Of a stretch of 64,000 nucleotides of DNA, positions 63,642-64,000 are shown one piece after another. A program made the position numbers and the translations under genes. Numbering within the stretch: position 1 is the stretch's first letter; the number at the start of each line of letters is the position of its first letter. Under the pieces are notes generated by a model, which was not told the DNA's origin, did no database searches, and was given only the letters and a program-made list of their open reading frames with translations. Source of the stretch: Desmonostoc vinosum HA7617-LM4 (GTDB lineage Bacteria; Cyanobacteriota; Cyanobacteriia; Cyanobacteriales; Nostocaceae); assembly GCA_019359515.1 (NCBI GenBank), contig JAHHHC010000027.1, positions 18,092 to 82,091 on the forward strand, written 5' to 3'.

Positions 63642-64000
63642 CCGATTTTACCAGTTGGAGATAATTGATAGGTTAAAGCTACAGAACTTACACAGTGTCA
63701 TATTTGTCAGTAGTAGACTTAACTTAAAGTCTTTGTTTGTAAATATAGAAGAAAATTACGTCTGATGTGAATTAGGAATACCGTTGATGAATGCAACAAT
63801 AGCCCTCATCTCCCAACCTCTTCTCCCAAGCGTGGGAGAAGAGGAGCAATTTCAAAGCCCCTCTCCCAGTTTGGGCTATCCATTAGTCGCATCTTTCTTA
63901 ACATTGCTGTAAGTCAGACGCTGAGGGAATGATAGAAGTAAATAATGAGAGCATGATTGACTTGAGAGACAGAAAATGGACTAAACCTGAGTGCGATCGT
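63642..64000. other. Terminal stretch without gene, one perfect hairpin
   Basis: CCTCTTCTCCCA (63817-63828) pairs perfectly with TGGGAGAAGAGG (63833-63844) across AGCG, a typical dispersed intergenic palindrome. The rest is AT-rich with no supported reading frame; a gene may begin past the window edge. Confidence 0.55.

Noticed and set aside
1..64000. tRNA, rRNA, tmRNA or SRP RNA genes
   Set aside because: I looked for the T-loop and conserved core words by eye and found none, but a dedicated search (tRNAscan-SE, Infernal) would be more sensitive.

Overview
This window is chromosomal DNA of a filamentous, hormogonium-forming cyanobacterium, most likely Nostoc or a close relative in the Nostocales. 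The evidence is the very frequent HIP1 octamer GCGATCGC, GGGGACT-type heptamer repeats between genes, photosynthetic NDH-1 genes, RbcR, a PEP-CTERM protein and a complete-looking hormogonium polysaccharide (hps) region. No tRNA, rRNA, CRISPR array or intact insertion sequence was found.

Layout. 1-1550: the end of htpG, then rpmB. 2141-16205: the hps region, with HpsA, three pseudopilins (HpsB, HpsC, HpsD), three family 2 glycosyltransferases (HpsE, HpsF, HpsG), a fourth pseudopilin, a DUF2064 enzyme, an HpsJ-like membrane protein and one more glycosyltransferase. 16772-22097: a housekeeping and regulatory block with a DUF502 membrane protein, nusB, ftsY and a GAF-SpoIIE phosphatase. 22157-34699: a more accessory stretch with a YhcG-type nuclease, a VOC protein, a sigma-like protein, a TPR protein, a 96-residue peptide with a GG motif and Cys/Pro-rich tail, a two-partner-secretion haemagglutinin, an orphan antitoxin-like ORF, a DNA-binding-like protein and a Cas4/AddB-like Fe-S nuclease.

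34839-43268: ndhD and ndhF on the minus strand, separated by an opposite-strand gene made of two near-identical domains; then a thioredoxin-like protein, NnrU and the LysR regulator RbcR. 43369-47040: a Ser/Thr kinase followed by two PstS-like binding proteins. 47095-51222: a Crp/Fnr regulator, an ArgRS-like protein with no catalytic core, a HAD phosphatase, a hairpin-rich repeat element and a PEP-CTERM protein. 51605-63641: polA, the pyruvate dehydrogenase E2 gene, a lipoprotein/MBL pair, a solo HicB, ctaB and ctaA, a GHL10 glycosidase-like protein, an XRE regulator and a zinc alcohol dehydrogenase.

How the genes fit together. The hps genes form a secretion and synthesis module for the polysaccharide needed for gliding of hormogonia: pseudopilins for a type IV pilus-like apparatus, and glycosyltransferases for the polymer. 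NdhD and NdhF are antiporter-like subunits of NDH-1, and RbcR links nearby regulation to carbon metabolism. CtaA and CtaB make heme A for cytochrome oxidase. Several gene ends (a glycosyltransferase at both ends, the TPR protein, CtaA) overlap heptamer repeats, so repeat spread has reshaped coding ends here. The least explained items are the GG/Cys-Pro peptide gene at 26849, the coreless ArgRS at 48111, the nuclease/DNA-binding pair at 30050-32085 and the hairpin cluster at 50114-50328.
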